Origin: Cepaea nemoralis | Taxonomy: Eukaryota; Mollusca; Gastropoda; Stylommatophora; Helicidae | NCBI GenBank assembly: GCA_014155875.1 | Contig: JACEFZ010028128.1 | Span: 201,001 to 265,000 of the forward strand | Direction of reading: 5' to 3' | DNA: 64,000 nt | In this document: piece by piece, positions 54,931 to 64,000 of the stretch | Layout: the number at the start of each line of letters is the position of its first letter | Numbering within the stretch: position 1 is the stretch's first letter | Made by a program: the position numbers and the translations under genes | The notes under the pieces: generated by a model | The model's input: only the letters and a program-made list of their open reading frames with translations | The model's database searches: none | Told to the model about the DNA's origin: nothing

Positions 54931-55265
54931 GTGCTTTGCCAGCTAGGGCGGGCGATCATGCCCTACGACAAATTACGATTTCCGACGTCATGGATCATTT
55001 CTTGAGTTGACTTCCTTTCATGCCATGACACAAGACTTGTCAAGGATCTTCTCAGTCTGTCTTCCTACATCTCTCCTTCCGCTAATCTCTCCAGTCGTCA
55101 CAACAGGTTTCAGTTCTTGCCTTCTCATAACGTGGCCAAAAAAAACAATGGCTGATTCTTTCTGATGTTTGTGATAACTTGTCTTTGCTACCCAGCTTCC
55201 CTTAAAATGTCCGGATTTTGGCTGTCCAAATAATTTTCAGCATTCTTCTATAAAACGACATCTTC
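54930..55265 (-). mobile_element. Diverged EB-family copy, minus strand
   Basis: From 55265 down: a weak WFLRRM-like start, then FGHVMRRQELKPVVTTGEIS (about 55140-55085) and GRRDVGRQTEKILD, close in order to GHVMRRNGLENLVTTGKIEG and GRPRGRPRGKYLDG. The end (HDRPP-LAKHR) runs into the GAT tail, as HDRPRLSVWHMMM does in other copies. Several stops. Confidence 0.6.
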
Positions 55266-55424
55266 AAGGCTTCCGGGGATGTTTTCGATACAACTACACG
55301 GAAAACATCTACATGAAAATATAAATATAGCAGTTACTCATTTATGTCCTTGTTGTGGATTTGACACGTATTTCATGTGATCCTCGTGTATGATTCCAAA
55401 AAGTAATCGTAGACGTATGTCTCA

Positions 55425-55680
55425 GGCAGCAGCCATAGTGTAGTGGTTAGTACGGTAGAGCAGTGGCTAGCATGCTTACACGTCAGCTCGGCGGTCATAT
55501 GTTTGAATCCCCATGCAGACAGGTTTATAGTTCAGTTGACATGGTCTACGTTACATGGGAACCAGAACATATTCTGGGAAATAAATGTGGCTGCCATGAT
55601 ATTGACCATGTCATCCATCTTGTGGATATTTCAGCATGTGAAGACAGGATTCGGCAGACTGCGCGGAAGAAATAAATGAT
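55425..55680 (+). mobile_element. SINE4 copy, tRNA-derived
   Basis: Box A CATAGTGTAGTGGTTAGTAC, with a second GCAGTGGCTAGCATGC, and box B ATATGTTTGAATCCCCA. The body is AGACAGGTTTATAGTTCAGT. The head appears partly duplicated. Confidence 0.65.
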
Positions 55681-55756
55681 AATTCAACGGTCAAGACGGC
55701 GTTTACCTGCAAAGCGTTGTGGAACGTAATGAGCACGACAAGGCATTTAGAGCACT

Positions 55757-56514
55757 CTATTCATCCTGCAACAATTAGTAGATGCGGTTGTTGTACACAG
55801 TGAGCAACTGGGGTTAGAATTAAATTGTAAAAAGACTCAGGTTATGGTCGTCAGTAAGAAGGAAGAAGTGCCACAATGTAATATACGAGTAAATGGAAAT
55901 ATTCTTCAACAAGTGAATCGGTACAATTATCTTGGAACAGTTATAACATCTGATGGGAGATGCCTTGAAGAGATTAGAACAAGAATCGCCATGGCGAAAG
56001 TAGCCTTTAGCAAGATGAAAAACATTCTGACCAATAAAAAGATGTCAATTGAAACGAGAAAAAGAGTGTTGAGGGGATACATAGAGCCTGTTCTTTTGTA
56101 TGGATGTGAAACTTGGACAATGAGCAGTCAAGCTGAAAAGCATCTGATGGCTGCAGAAATGTGGTTTCTGAGGAAAATGCAAAGAATACCATGGACAGAC
56201 AGAAAAACCAATGACCAAGTACTACAGGAGACAAATGAACATCGTAGACTGATTAGAGAAATTAGACGTAGACAGTCAAAAATTTTTGGACATGTTATGA
56301 GAAGAAATGGGTTGGAGAACTTAGTGACAACTAGCAAGATCGAGGGGAACAGACCAAGAGGAAGACCGAGAGGAAAATACCTGGATGGCTTGGCCACATG
56401 GCATGGACGAGACAGGAACACTGAGCTGATCCACGACACTGCTGATCGAGTGAAATGGCGAGTCATGACCGCCCACGCTTTCCGGCATGGCACATGATTG
56501 ATTGATTGATTGAT
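55757..56514 (+). mobile_element. EB retroelement, best 3' copy
   Basis: The frame at 55844-56497 (217 codons, open from further upstream) reads MVVSKKEEVPQCNIRVNGNI, YNYLGTVITSDGRCLEEIRT, EPVLLYGCETWTMSSQAEKH, MWFLRKMQRIPWTDRKTNDQ, FGHVMRRNGLENLVTTSKIE and GRPRGRPRGKYLDGLATWHG, ending AHAFRHGT and stop. This is the RT thumb and C-terminus. The catalytic core is absent (5' truncation). The end is an ATTG-repeat tail. The intact frame suggests a fairly young copy, so I use it as the reference for EB. Confidence 0.9.
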
Positions 56515-56663
56515 TCATCCACTGCGCCTGTATTCGTCTTCAGTCGTCTTGACTTGTTTTGCCACTGGATTCAGATGGACTCAGGCGAGAGAGTGAGGTC
56601 GATGAATTGCGCAACGCTTCCTCACTTTAATCCAATTCATCGCGCAAGTCATTCTTCATTCCT

Positions 56664-56812
56664 CATGCACTGGTCAGCTATATACCCTTGTCATCCACCC
56701 TGTGCATACTGGTCAGCTATATACCCATACTGGTCAGCTATATACCCATACTGGTCAGCTATATACCCATACTGGTCAGCTATATACCCATACTGGTCAG
56801 CTATACACCCAG
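56664..56812. repeat. 21-bp tandem repeat
   Basis: About six units of ACTGGTCAGCTATATACCCA plus T. Confidence 0.92.
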
Positions 56813-56974
56813 TGGACCTACAGGCATGTGTAAGGATCCTTTACTTGTTTTCTATTGATAGTGTAGTAGTGGAACCTTGCTTCTGTACAGACGAAAGTAT
56901 ATGGATTGGATCTAAAACTCCATCGCACAAAGCCTTGACTTGGATTCAGAGAACATGTGTTACCCATGCAGCAT
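56813..56974. other. No recognised feature
   Basis: Short spacer. Confidence 0.3.
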
Positions 56975-56984
56975 GAACATTCTC

Positions 56985-57257
56985 TCCGCCTGCCTTGTTT
57001 TATCCAGAGGAAAGGGTAACCAGTACGCCTAGAACAATGTAGGCTGCAGATGCTGCCGGCTCAGCATCGTACCTCCATGCAGCAGAAGGTGAGTAACGGC
57101 CAGGCCCTCATATCAGGGGGATTTTGACTTAGAACCGTTCAGCCATATCCCACAGCTCAGAGCCGTAGACCAGTGTCTAGACCCAAGCTTGTAGTGGCAC
57201 CTTGTCGTCTCTGCAGACGATACGTCCCCTATTAGTGGATGAAGAATCCAACACTTG
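56985..57257 (-). rRNA. 28S rRNA 3'-end-derived fragment (pseudogene-like)
   Basis: Minus strand from 57257: CAAGTGTTGGATTCTTCATC then CACTAATAGGGGACGT. This is nearly the 28S sequence CAAGTGTTGGATTGTTCACC plus CACTAATAGGGAACGT. After a loss of roughly 100 nt come diverged equivalents of the next part, then CTGTGGGATATGGCTGAACG and GTTCTAAGTCAAAATCC. These match the conserved CTGTGGGATTATGACTGAAC and GCCTCTAAGTCAGAATCC. The remainder to 56985 is a diverged 3' terminus. Too altered and deleted to be functional. The comparison is from memory of the conserved 28S 3' domain. Confidence 0.75.
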
Positions 57258-58892
57258 AAAAGGAAACAGTTAAAAAGTAGAGTCTCTATGATGCAATAGA
57301 TAAAGGAAACAGTTAAAAAGTAGAGAGTATCTGTGATGCAATAGATAAAGGAAACAGTTAAAAAGTAGAGTCTCTATGATGCAATAGATAAAGGACACAG
57401 TTAAAAAGTAGAGTCTCTATGATGCAGTAGATAAAGTAAACAGTTAAAAAGTAGAGTCTCTATGATGCAGTAGATAAAGGAAACAGTTAAAAAGTAGAGT
57501 CTCTATGATACAGTAGATAAAGTAAACAGTTAAAAAGTAGAGTCTCTATGATGCAGTAGATAAAGGAAACAGTTAAAAAGTAGAGTCTCTATGATACAGT
57601 AGATAAAGGAAACAGTTAAAAAGTAGAGTCTCTATGATGCAATAGATAAAGGAAACAGTTAAAAAGTAGAGTCTCTATGATACAGTAGATAAAGGAAACA
57701 GTTAAAAAGTAGAGTCTCTATGATACAGTAGATAAAGGAAACAGTTAAAAAGTAGAGTCTCTATGATACAGTAGATAAAGGAAACAGTTAAAAAGTAGAG
57801 TCTCTATGATACAGTAGATAAAGGAAACAGTTAAAAAGTAGAGTCTCTATGATGCAGTAGATAAAGTAAACAGTTAAAAAGTAGAGTCTCTATGATACAG
57901 TAGATAAAGTAAACAGTTAAAAAGTAGAGTCTCTATGATACAGTAGATAAAGGAAACAGTTAAAAAGTAGAGTCTCTATGATGCAATAGATAAAGGAAAC
58001 AGTTAAAAAGTAGAGTCTCTATGATGCAGTAGATAAAGGAAACAGTTAAAAAGTAGAGTCTCTATGATGCAGTAGATAAAGGAAACAGTTAAAAAGTAGA
58101 GTCTCTATGATGCAGTAGATAAAGGAAACAGTTAAAAAGTAGAGTCTCTATGATGCAATAGATAAAGGAAACAGTTAAAAAGTAGAGTCTCTATGATGCA
58201 GTAGATAAAGGAAACAGTTAAAAAGTAGAGTCTCTATGATGCAATAGATAAAGAAAACAGTTAAAAAGTAGAGTCTCTATGATACAGTAGATAAAGGAAA
58301 CAGTTAAAAAGTAGAGAGTATCTATGATGCAATAGACAAAGGAAATAGTTAAAAAGTAGAGTCTCTATGATGCAGTAGATAAAGGAAACAGTTAAAAAGT
58401 AGAGTCTCTATGATGCAGTAGATAAAGGAAACAGTTAAAAGTAGAGAGTATCTATGATGCAATAGACAAAGGAAATAGTTAAAAAGTAGAGTCTCTATGA
58501 TGCAGTAGATAAAGGAAACAGTTAAAAAGTAGAGTCTCTATGATGCAGTAGATAAAGGAAACAGTTAAAAAGTAGAGTCTCTATGATGCAATAGATAAAG
58601 GAAACAGTTAAAAAGTAGAGTCTCTATGATACAGTAGATAAAGGAAACAGTTAAAAAGTAGAGTCTCTATGATGCAATAGATAAAGAAAACAGTTAAAAA
58701 GTAGAGTCTCTATGATGCAGTAGATAAAGGAAACAGTTAAAAAGTACAGAGTCTCTGTGATGCAATAGATAAAGGAAATAGTTAAAAAGTAGAGTCTCTA
58801 TGATGCAATAGATAAAGGAAACAGTTAAAAAGTAGAGAGTTTCTATGATGCAATAGATAAAGGAAACAGTTAAAAAGCAGAGAGTCTCTGTG
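57258..58892. repeat. 43-bp minisatellite, about 38 units
   Basis: The unit is AAAGGAAACAGTTAAAAAGT plus AGAGTCTCTATGATGCAGTA and GAT, very regular, with GCAATAG/GCAGTAG/ACAGTAG variants and a few AGAGAGTATC forms. Edge units near 58740-58890 are more diverged. Confidence 0.96.
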
Positions 58893-59125
58893 ATGAAATT
58901 GTTACATCACCTGCCTCTCTTTCCAAAGGTTGTGGGTTAGATTCTGGGCCACGCATTCGGTTCACGAGTGCAATTTTTTCCGAGGCTTCAGGGGGTCGTC
59001 ACTGAAGCTACGGAGCTTGTTCTTTGTGCGGCGCTTTAGACAGGGCGCTCTATCGAAAGAGACCAAGTCATCTGGGGTAAAACTCGGTGCAATAAAGTCG
59101 ATTTTCTTGCCTTTAAACCATGTAC
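58893..59125 (+). mobile_element. SINE1 copy
   Basis: Decayed box B GTGGGTTAGATTCTGGG. Body TTCGGTTCACGAGTGCAATT, GGGTCGTCACTGAAGCTACG and GTGCAATAAAGTCGATTTTC. It directly abuts the 43-bp array. Confidence 0.82.
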
Positions 59126-59503
59126 AGTTAAAAAGTGTAACCAGGTGGAAAAAGAAACATAGTTTCCCAAATTAACTAGCCGCAAATAGAGGTTTTCCAT
59201 TGTTAAGGAAAATGCAAAGAATACCATGGACAGACAGAAAAACCAACGAGTAAGCTCAAAAACAGGCAATTGAAAACCGTATACTGATTGACATAGACCT
59301 TTATTTGTGAAATAGACATAGAAGGGGCAATTCTTCACCAAGTGAATAGTTTTAAATACCTAGGGGCTTTTATAACATCAGATGGAAGATGCATAACTGA
59401 AATTAAGAGCAGAATAGGGCAAGCAAAGGCTGCATTTAAGAAAATGAAGACTATCTTATGCAATAAGTCACTATCATTGAATGTGAGAAAGGGAATGCTG
59501 AAA

Positions 59504-59506
<3 letters not shown>

Positions 59507-59571
<65 letters not shown>

Positions 59572-59573
59572 TA

Positions 59574-59620
<47 letters not shown>
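59507..59620. repeat. (AT)n microsatellite
   Basis: A TA run at the insertion site of the next element. It probably grew from the ATATATATA of the target site. Confidence 0.93.
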
Positions 59621-59621
<1 letters not shown>

Positions 59622-59624
59622 CCT
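59612..59624. repeat. Left target-site duplication (13 bp)
   Basis: ATATATATAACCT, repeated at 60433-60445. Part of it is simple sequence, but the AACCT end is specific. Confidence 0.72.
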
Positions 59625-60432
59625 ATATAGATATTATAGGGCAAAGTGAACAAAAGTCATTAGAAATATTGACTCACTTAAAGGAAAAAGCCCAAACAGA
59701 TGGGCTGGTTATCAACCAAGATAAGACAGAATATATGGTAATTTCAAGAGACGGAATGGCTAAAAACTCTGGCCACATACAAATAGATAATATGACCATT
59801 AAAAGAACGGAAACATACAAATACCTGGGTACAATCTTCAACTGCTCCAACATCATAAGGGAAGAAATACAAACTAGAATCAACTCTGGAAATAAGATAT
59901 ACTATGCACTACAACATCTACTAAAATCAAAGGCGCTATCTCGTAACACCAAAATCACAATATACAAAACACTGATCAGACCAGTTGTGCTGTATGGCTC
60001 TGAAACCTGGAGTACAACGAAAGGAGACGAAGCCTTGTTACAAACCTTTGAGAACAAAATTTTAAGACGCATCTTTGGACCCATTAGGGATACACAAAGT
60101 GGAGAGTGGAAAAGAAGAAGTAACAAAGACATTTATGATTTGTTTAAGTCCCCGCTAATCACTGGTATCATGAAGGCTAATAGACTACAATGGCTGGGGC
60201 ATATAGAAAGAATGGAAGATAATAGGGAAACAAAACTCGCTTACACTCAGGAAATAAATGACCGTAGACCCCGAGGTAGACCAAGAAGGCGGTGGAGAGA
60301 TAATATACATACAGACCTACAAGCACTTGGAATCAACGACTGGCAAGAGAAGGTCCACCAGAGAGACGAATGGAGACAGATTGTATTTGCAGCAAAGAAC
60401 CTCAATGGCTCGGAATGCTGAAGAAGAAGAAG
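59625..60432 (+). mobile_element. 5'-truncated non-LTR element, RT C-terminal part
   Basis: The frame at 59669-60421 (250 codons) reads DGLVINQDKTEYMVISRDGM, YKYLGTIFNCSNIIREEIQT, IYKTLIRPVVLYGSETWSTT, ENKILRRIFGPIRD, RLQWLGHIERMEDNRETKLA and RRPRGRPRRRWRDNIHTDLQ, and stops after LNGSEC. It is the RT thumb and C-terminus of a family distinct from EA and EB. It ends in AAGAAGAAGAAG. The uninterrupted frame implies a recent insertion. Confidence 0.87.
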
Positions 60433-60445
60433 ATATATATAACCT
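60433..60445. repeat. Right target-site duplication (13 bp)
   Basis: ATATATATAACCT, as at 59612-59624. Confidence 0.72.
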
Positions 60446-60858
60446 GTTTTGCTGTATAGCTGTGAATTTTGGAATGTAAATGAACAAATTATGAAGAGAC
60501 TGGAACCAACAGAGATGTGGTTCCTGAGACGAATATTGCGAATTCCTTGGACTGCCAGAGTAATTAACAACGACTGCCTGAAAGAGGCTAATGAAACTAG
60601 AACATTATATACAACAATAAGAACGAGGCAAAGAGCTTATTTTGGTCATGTGATGAGCAGAGAGGCCTTGGGGAACATCATAACAACTGGAAAGATCGAG
60701 GGGGAAGAGAGGCAGACCAGGAGAAATGATGCTGGTTGGGTTGAAACGGTGGCATGGAGGAATATCAACAGCGGAGTTGATCCAGAAAACCAAAGACCGA
60801 GATCTGTGGAGAGTCATGAACGCCTACGCCAGCCGGTATGGCACATGATGATGATGAT
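60446..60858 (+). mobile_element. EB-family copy, right part
   Basis: It continues as (V)LLYSCEFWNVNEQIMKRLEP, then EMWFLRRILRIPWTARVIN, FGHVMSREALGNIITTGKIE and, after shifts, RPRSVESHERLRQPVWH. It ends in a CACATGATGATGATGA tail. A more diverged EB subfamily than 55757-56514. Confidence 0.8.
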
Positions 60859-60861
60859 ACT

Positions 60862-61139
60862 GACTGGAGAAATTAGACGCAGACATTCAACATTTTGTTT
60901 AGGTACTTAGTAGAAGAAGTAAACTAGAGAACTTGGTGACAACTGGTAAGATTGAGGGAAAAAAAACAAGGGGAAGGCAGAGAGGTCAATATCTGAACGG
61001 CTTGACCAAAAAAAAAAAAATTGACCACATGGTAGGGTCGAGACGAGAACATTGAGCTGATCCACTACTCTGGTGATCATGTGAGATGACAAGACATGAC
61101 TGCCAACGCTTATCAGCATGACACTTGATGATGATGATG
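60862..61139 (+). mobile_element. EB retroelement 3' fragment
   Basis: GEIRRRHSTF, a shifted KLENLVTTGKIEG and a degenerate HGTVET-like region with poly-A at 61009-61020, ending GACACTTGATGATGATGATG. Tandemly placed after the previous copy. Confidence 0.75.
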
Positions 61140-61140
61140 G

Positions 61141-61226
61141 CCAGGTGGTCGTGTATTCGAGTCCCCGCGGAGGCAAATATTTATAAATTTATCCCGGCTC
61201 CCAGGTCGACCCACCCTAAAATAAAA
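61141..61226 (+). mobile_element. SINE4-like fragment
   Basis: GGTCGTGTATTCGAGTCCCC (box B) then GAGGCAAATATTTATAAATT, similar to the box B region and body of SINE4 at 55490-55535. Confidence 0.4.
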
Positions 61227-61227
61227 A

Positions 61228-61472
61228 TTAAAAAAGTCGATGAAAAGTCGACAGGGTCGACTTCATTGCACCTGGTTTTATCCCATATGGCTCGGTCTCT
61301 TTACGCACCGCGGAAAGCGTCGCACAAAGCACGAACTCCGTAGCTCTAGCGACGACCCACAGTAGTCTCCGAAAAAATTAACTCGTGAACCGAAAGACGC
61401 TGCCCGGAATCGAACCCACAACCTTCGGAGCCAGAGTCAAACAGCTTGACCACTTCACCATGGAGGCTCCGC
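61228..61472 (-). mobile_element. SINE1 copy, minus strand
   Basis: Minus strand: CATGGTGAAGTGGTCAAGCT as box A and GTGGGTTCGATTCCGGG as an intact box B. The body is as in other copies, ending GTCGACTTTTCATCGACTTT. Both promoter boxes look intact. Confidence 0.87.
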
Positions 61473-62297
61473 CCACCCTAAAATAGTTGCCACGAAATGT
61501 TCCGATAAGTAAAAGCGCCTTTGTGGTGTGTTTTTAAAACGTTTGTTCCATTAAATACAGCGCGTTTTTACAAGGTTTATTACGCATTTTCGTTTACATT
61601 TGCGAATACAACAAATGCAATCACATGTGATAATTTTACATTTACGGCATGGTGCACACCAATCTAGTTTCGATTGGTCTATAAACATTTAGGTACAGTG
61701 CCCAATCCAATGTGCCTAAATATGTGTGATTGGGTTCTTTATTTTATCAACATCGGCAAGTAAAAAGGTCCTTTATGGCTTTGAAGAATGTCCCATGTTG
61801 TTTAAATAGCCGAAGAGTTACCTGAAGATTGATATTTCTCAGTTATATCAAATTCACTTTGAGATACAACAGTCGATGATTCTACACACGCGCTAATATA
61901 AAGATTAAAGGGCGGTGTCTAAATCAATATTGTGAATAGCAATCAGGAAGGGATGTAACTCGCAATGTGCGAAAGTTCCAGGGCAGTGTATTGACCCAGG
62001 TTGGACAAACACCAAACAATAATATTGAGGGAAAGGAAGTCAGGCGTAGCAGCTGCCAAGGGAAATGTTTGGCCTACCGATTGTCATTACGACACTGGGA
62101 AAAGACGATCACAGGAGTTAATAAAAACACAGATTGAGCTGCTAGACGTGAGCTCTCCGCGCTTTGTGAAGACGACCTTGAACGAGCGATTGTAATCCCA
62201 CGACTCACGAAAAGCGATTGTTTGAAAACTCGTTCCTTTTACACCTTGCGGTGTCCAGGTGAAGCATAAACGGCGGGAGAGTGTTATTGAACCGATC
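61473..62297. other. No recognised feature
   Basis: Apparently unique sequence. A 64-codon frame at 62001-62195 has no recognisable domain. Confidence 0.35.
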
Positions 62298-62887
62298 GTG
62301 TTTCCCCGAAAATAAGACTGGGTCTTATATTAACTGTAGCTTAAAAATGCACTAGGGCTTATATTCGGAGGATGTCTTATAGTTTTTCTTTTTTTTCAGA
62401 TACAAAAATCTACATTTATTCATGTACAAACTTGTACATTTATTCAAATACAGCCATGTCATCTTCTTGAACATCTTCTTTTTTTTTTTTTTTAATATTG
62501 CATATCCCTTGCAGGACGTTGCAGTCAATACCTGCATATTTTTCAGCTGCTGTTGATGTACTAGGCAAATTTTACGTTCAGTAGTTTGCCATTGCTTTCT
62601 GAATGACTGGCTCCCATAAAAAACTATGACTCCAAATCCCGAATTCCGGCCTGAATTTCTAGCGAATCCATTTCTCGCAGAACCATTGGTCACAGTCTGT
62701 CATATCCAGCAATAAATGTTTCCTCAAATGAACATATCCTGTCCATGTAGCTTGCTCATGGTGCATTGGTAACTTTATATCACACGAGTGACGAATTAAA
62801 TTATGAACTATCTCCGTTCATTATCACGTGCGCACCAATGGCGTCTGTACTCCGACTGGCCATTCGGCAACAAGTCTCTCATTCTAG

Positions 62888-62897
62888 CTGGCGATCT
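62888..62897. repeat. Left target-site duplication (10 bp)
   Basis: CTGGCGATCT, repeated at 63604-63613, flanking the retroelement piece. Confidence 0.75.
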
Positions 62898-63603
62898 TCT
62901 TCTTCTTCTTTCGTTCGCCTGAAATATGCTTATAACTGCAATGTTGTCTCTTGTATGAATCTAACAGTCTTTTTTAGTTCATTCAGCGGTCCATAGAGTT
63001 TATCTTCCACTGTTGTCTCTCTAGGCCAGAAGGTTCGCCTGGATATATTGTAGTTTGGGCAATCCTGGAGTATGTGCTCTGCTGTCTGCGACGCCAAACC
63101 ACATGTGCACACGGCTGAGTCACCAATCTTGAATTTTGTATACATGTGGTTTCGTAATCTATTGTGTCCTGTTCTGAGGCGCAGAATAATGACCTGTTCT
63201 GATCTGTCCATAACGTGGTAGTCGTCTTGAGTAAGGTTTGGTGGCCTTCTGACTGATTTGATCATTCTTTTCTTTTGGTGGTATGTCATGGGCACATCAG
63301 GTTGTTCTTCTTTCGCTCCTTCTTTAGCCAATCGATCAGCTCTGTCGTTTCCGGGGACTCTACGGTGGGATGGTATCCACTGTATGGTGACCTTATGCTG
63401 ACTGCTAAGTTCAGAAAGTAGTGTCCTCAGAACTGGCAATTTCCCAGACAGGAGGGCCTCTATTACGGATTTTGCATCTGTCAATATCACCACAGGTTGT
63501 GTACCATGGCTGGTATTTTGTAATTTCTCTATGGCTATCTTGATTGCCTCAATTTCAGCATCATAGTTATGGCAGTACTTTCCTGTTGGAATTCTGGCCG
63601 TGT
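62898..63603 (-). mobile_element. 5'-truncated RNase H retroelement in the TIR element
   Basis: The minus-strand frame, open from about 63600, reads RIPTGKYCHNYDAEIEAIKI, VVILTDAKSVIEALLSGKLP, VTIQWIPSHRRVPGNDRADR, LAKEG, LRLRTGHNRLRNHMYTKFKI and TAEHILQDCPNY, and ends ETTLQL with a stop. The RNase H Glu (DAEIEAI), the middle Asp (TDAKS) and the last Asp (NDRADR) are present. The first Asp lies in the lost 5' part. The end has a (GAA)n tail at 62911-62898. It is the sister of 2381-2790 and related to RH1. Confidence 0.87.
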
Positions 63604-63613
63604 CTGGCGATCT
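63604..63613. repeat. Right target-site duplication (10 bp)
   Basis: CTGGCGATCT, as at 62888-62897. Confidence 0.75.
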
Positions 63614-63659
63614 AAATTATGACTTATTATAGGGGTAGGTCTTATTTTAGGGGAAACAC

Positions 63660-63759
63660 GGTGTCATCCCTCAAGAGCCAATCGGTCTACAAATGTTGGA
63701 GGCTAGCCCCATATACCCAATACGTCCCAAGATGTGTATCAGGGCCCTTTCCATTACTT
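63660..63759. other. No recognised feature
   Basis: Short spacer between the TIR element and the last SINE1. Confidence 0.3.
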
Positions 63760-64000
63760 TAAAAAAAGTCTTAAAAGTCGAGAGGATCGACTTCATTGCA
63801 CCGGGTTGTATCCCATATGGCTCGGTCTCTTTCCGCATGACGGCCAGCTTAAAGCATCGCACGAAGCACGAACTCCGTAGCTCCAGCGACGATCCTCAAG
63901 AGTCTCCGAGAAATTGCACTCGTGAACCGAAAGACGTAGCCCGGAATCGAACCCACAACCTTGGGAGTGCGAGGCCGAAGGCTGGATCACTTCACCACTC
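63760..64000 (-). mobile_element. SINE1 copy, minus strand, cut by window end
   Basis: Minus-strand box A GAGTGGTGAAGTGATCCAGC and box B GTGGGTTCGATTCCGGG. Body CTTTCGGTTCACGAGTGCAA, GGAGCTACGGAGTTCGTGC and GGTGCAATGAAGTCGATCCT, with the tail TTTTAAGACTTTTTTT. One of the best-preserved copies. It may extend a few bases beyond the window. Confidence 0.87.

Larger units (their letters stand above)
59203..59624 (+). mobile_element. EB-family copy, left part (split by a later insertion)
   Basis: 59203-59255 carries the RKMQRIPWTDRKTN stretch out of order. 59298-59506 encodes GAILHQVNSFKYLGAFITSD, then GRCITEIKSRIGQAKAAFKK, followed by MLK and an AT run. The coding resumes at 60446 after the inserted element. 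The misplaced first piece suggests rearrangement or a separate fragment. Confidence 0.75.
62298..63659 (-). mobile_element. TIR DNA transposon, copy 2, carrying a retroelement insertion
   Basis: Ends GTGTTTCCCCGAAAATAAGA and TCTTATTTTAGGGGAAACAC are inverted repeats and match copy 1. Internal similarity to copy 1 includes CGGCCTGAATTTCTAGCGAA (copy 1: reverse of ATTCAGGCCGGAATTC) and the SINE3-like core. Without the 706-bp insertion and one 10-bp duplication it is about 646 bp, against 639 bp for copy 1. Confidence 0.82.

Noticed and set aside
57258..58892. Possible CRISPR array because of very regular repeats
   Set aside because: Units are directly joined with no unique spacers; this is a eukaryotic minisatellite. 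The same applies to 8046-8512, 32443-33838, 34028-35890 and 43762-44640.

Overview
This window reads as animal nuclear DNA, repeat-rich and gene-poor. It holds four split coding exons with consensus splice sites, many decayed non-LTR retrotransposons, tRNA-derived SINEs, DNA transposon remains and several kilobases of minisatellite. No prokaryotic gene organisation is seen. The retroelement families resemble those common in lophotrochozoan genomes, and a gastropod mollusc is my best guess; this is an inference, not something the sequence proves. Labels used below: RH1 = retroelement with endonuclease, reverse transcriptase (RT) and RNase H; EA = the endonuclease/RT element at 48.8-52.6 kb; EB = a second endonuclease/RT family whose C-terminus carries the LVTTGKIEG signature; SINE1 to SINE4 = four tRNA-derived short families.

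Host gene. Four plus-strand exons (9149-9412, 11453-11627, 25372-25520, 32218-32400) join in compatible phases (1, 2, 1) and encode the propeptide of a TGF-beta ligand of the BMP5-8 type. The signal-peptide exon and the cysteine-knot mature domain are not in the window. The fourth exon has an in-frame TGA at 32337-32339. The 13.7-kb intron holds a large G/T-rich minisatellite and a triplicated 2.8-2.9-kb composite repeat. The next intron holds a 4.9-kb RH1 copy.

Layout. 0-9 kb: truncated retroelements, a mariner fragment, a hAT-like transposase broken by a twin-primed EB insertion, SINE1 and two minisatellites. 9-33 kb: the BMP locus. 32.4-36.2 kb: 47-bp and 38-42-bp minisatellites. 36-46 kb: SINEs, a TIR element, a gag-like ORF1 on the minus strand and a 25-bp minisatellite. 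46-56.5 kb: EB copies, a pogo/Tigger-like relic, a near-complete frameshifted EA element and AT microsatellites. 56.5-64 kb: a 28S rRNA-derived fragment, a 43-bp minisatellite, nested retroelements, SINE1 copies and a second TIR element carrying an RNase H retroelement fragment.

The mobile elements are largely layered on one another. Target-site duplications (TSDs) resolve four insertions: RH1 in EB (14 bp), a twin-primed EB in a hAT gene (16 bp), an RT fragment in EB (13 bp) and an RNase H fragment in a TIR element (10 bp). Retroelement tails also appear to have seeded microsatellites such as (CTT)~55 and (ATC)~30.
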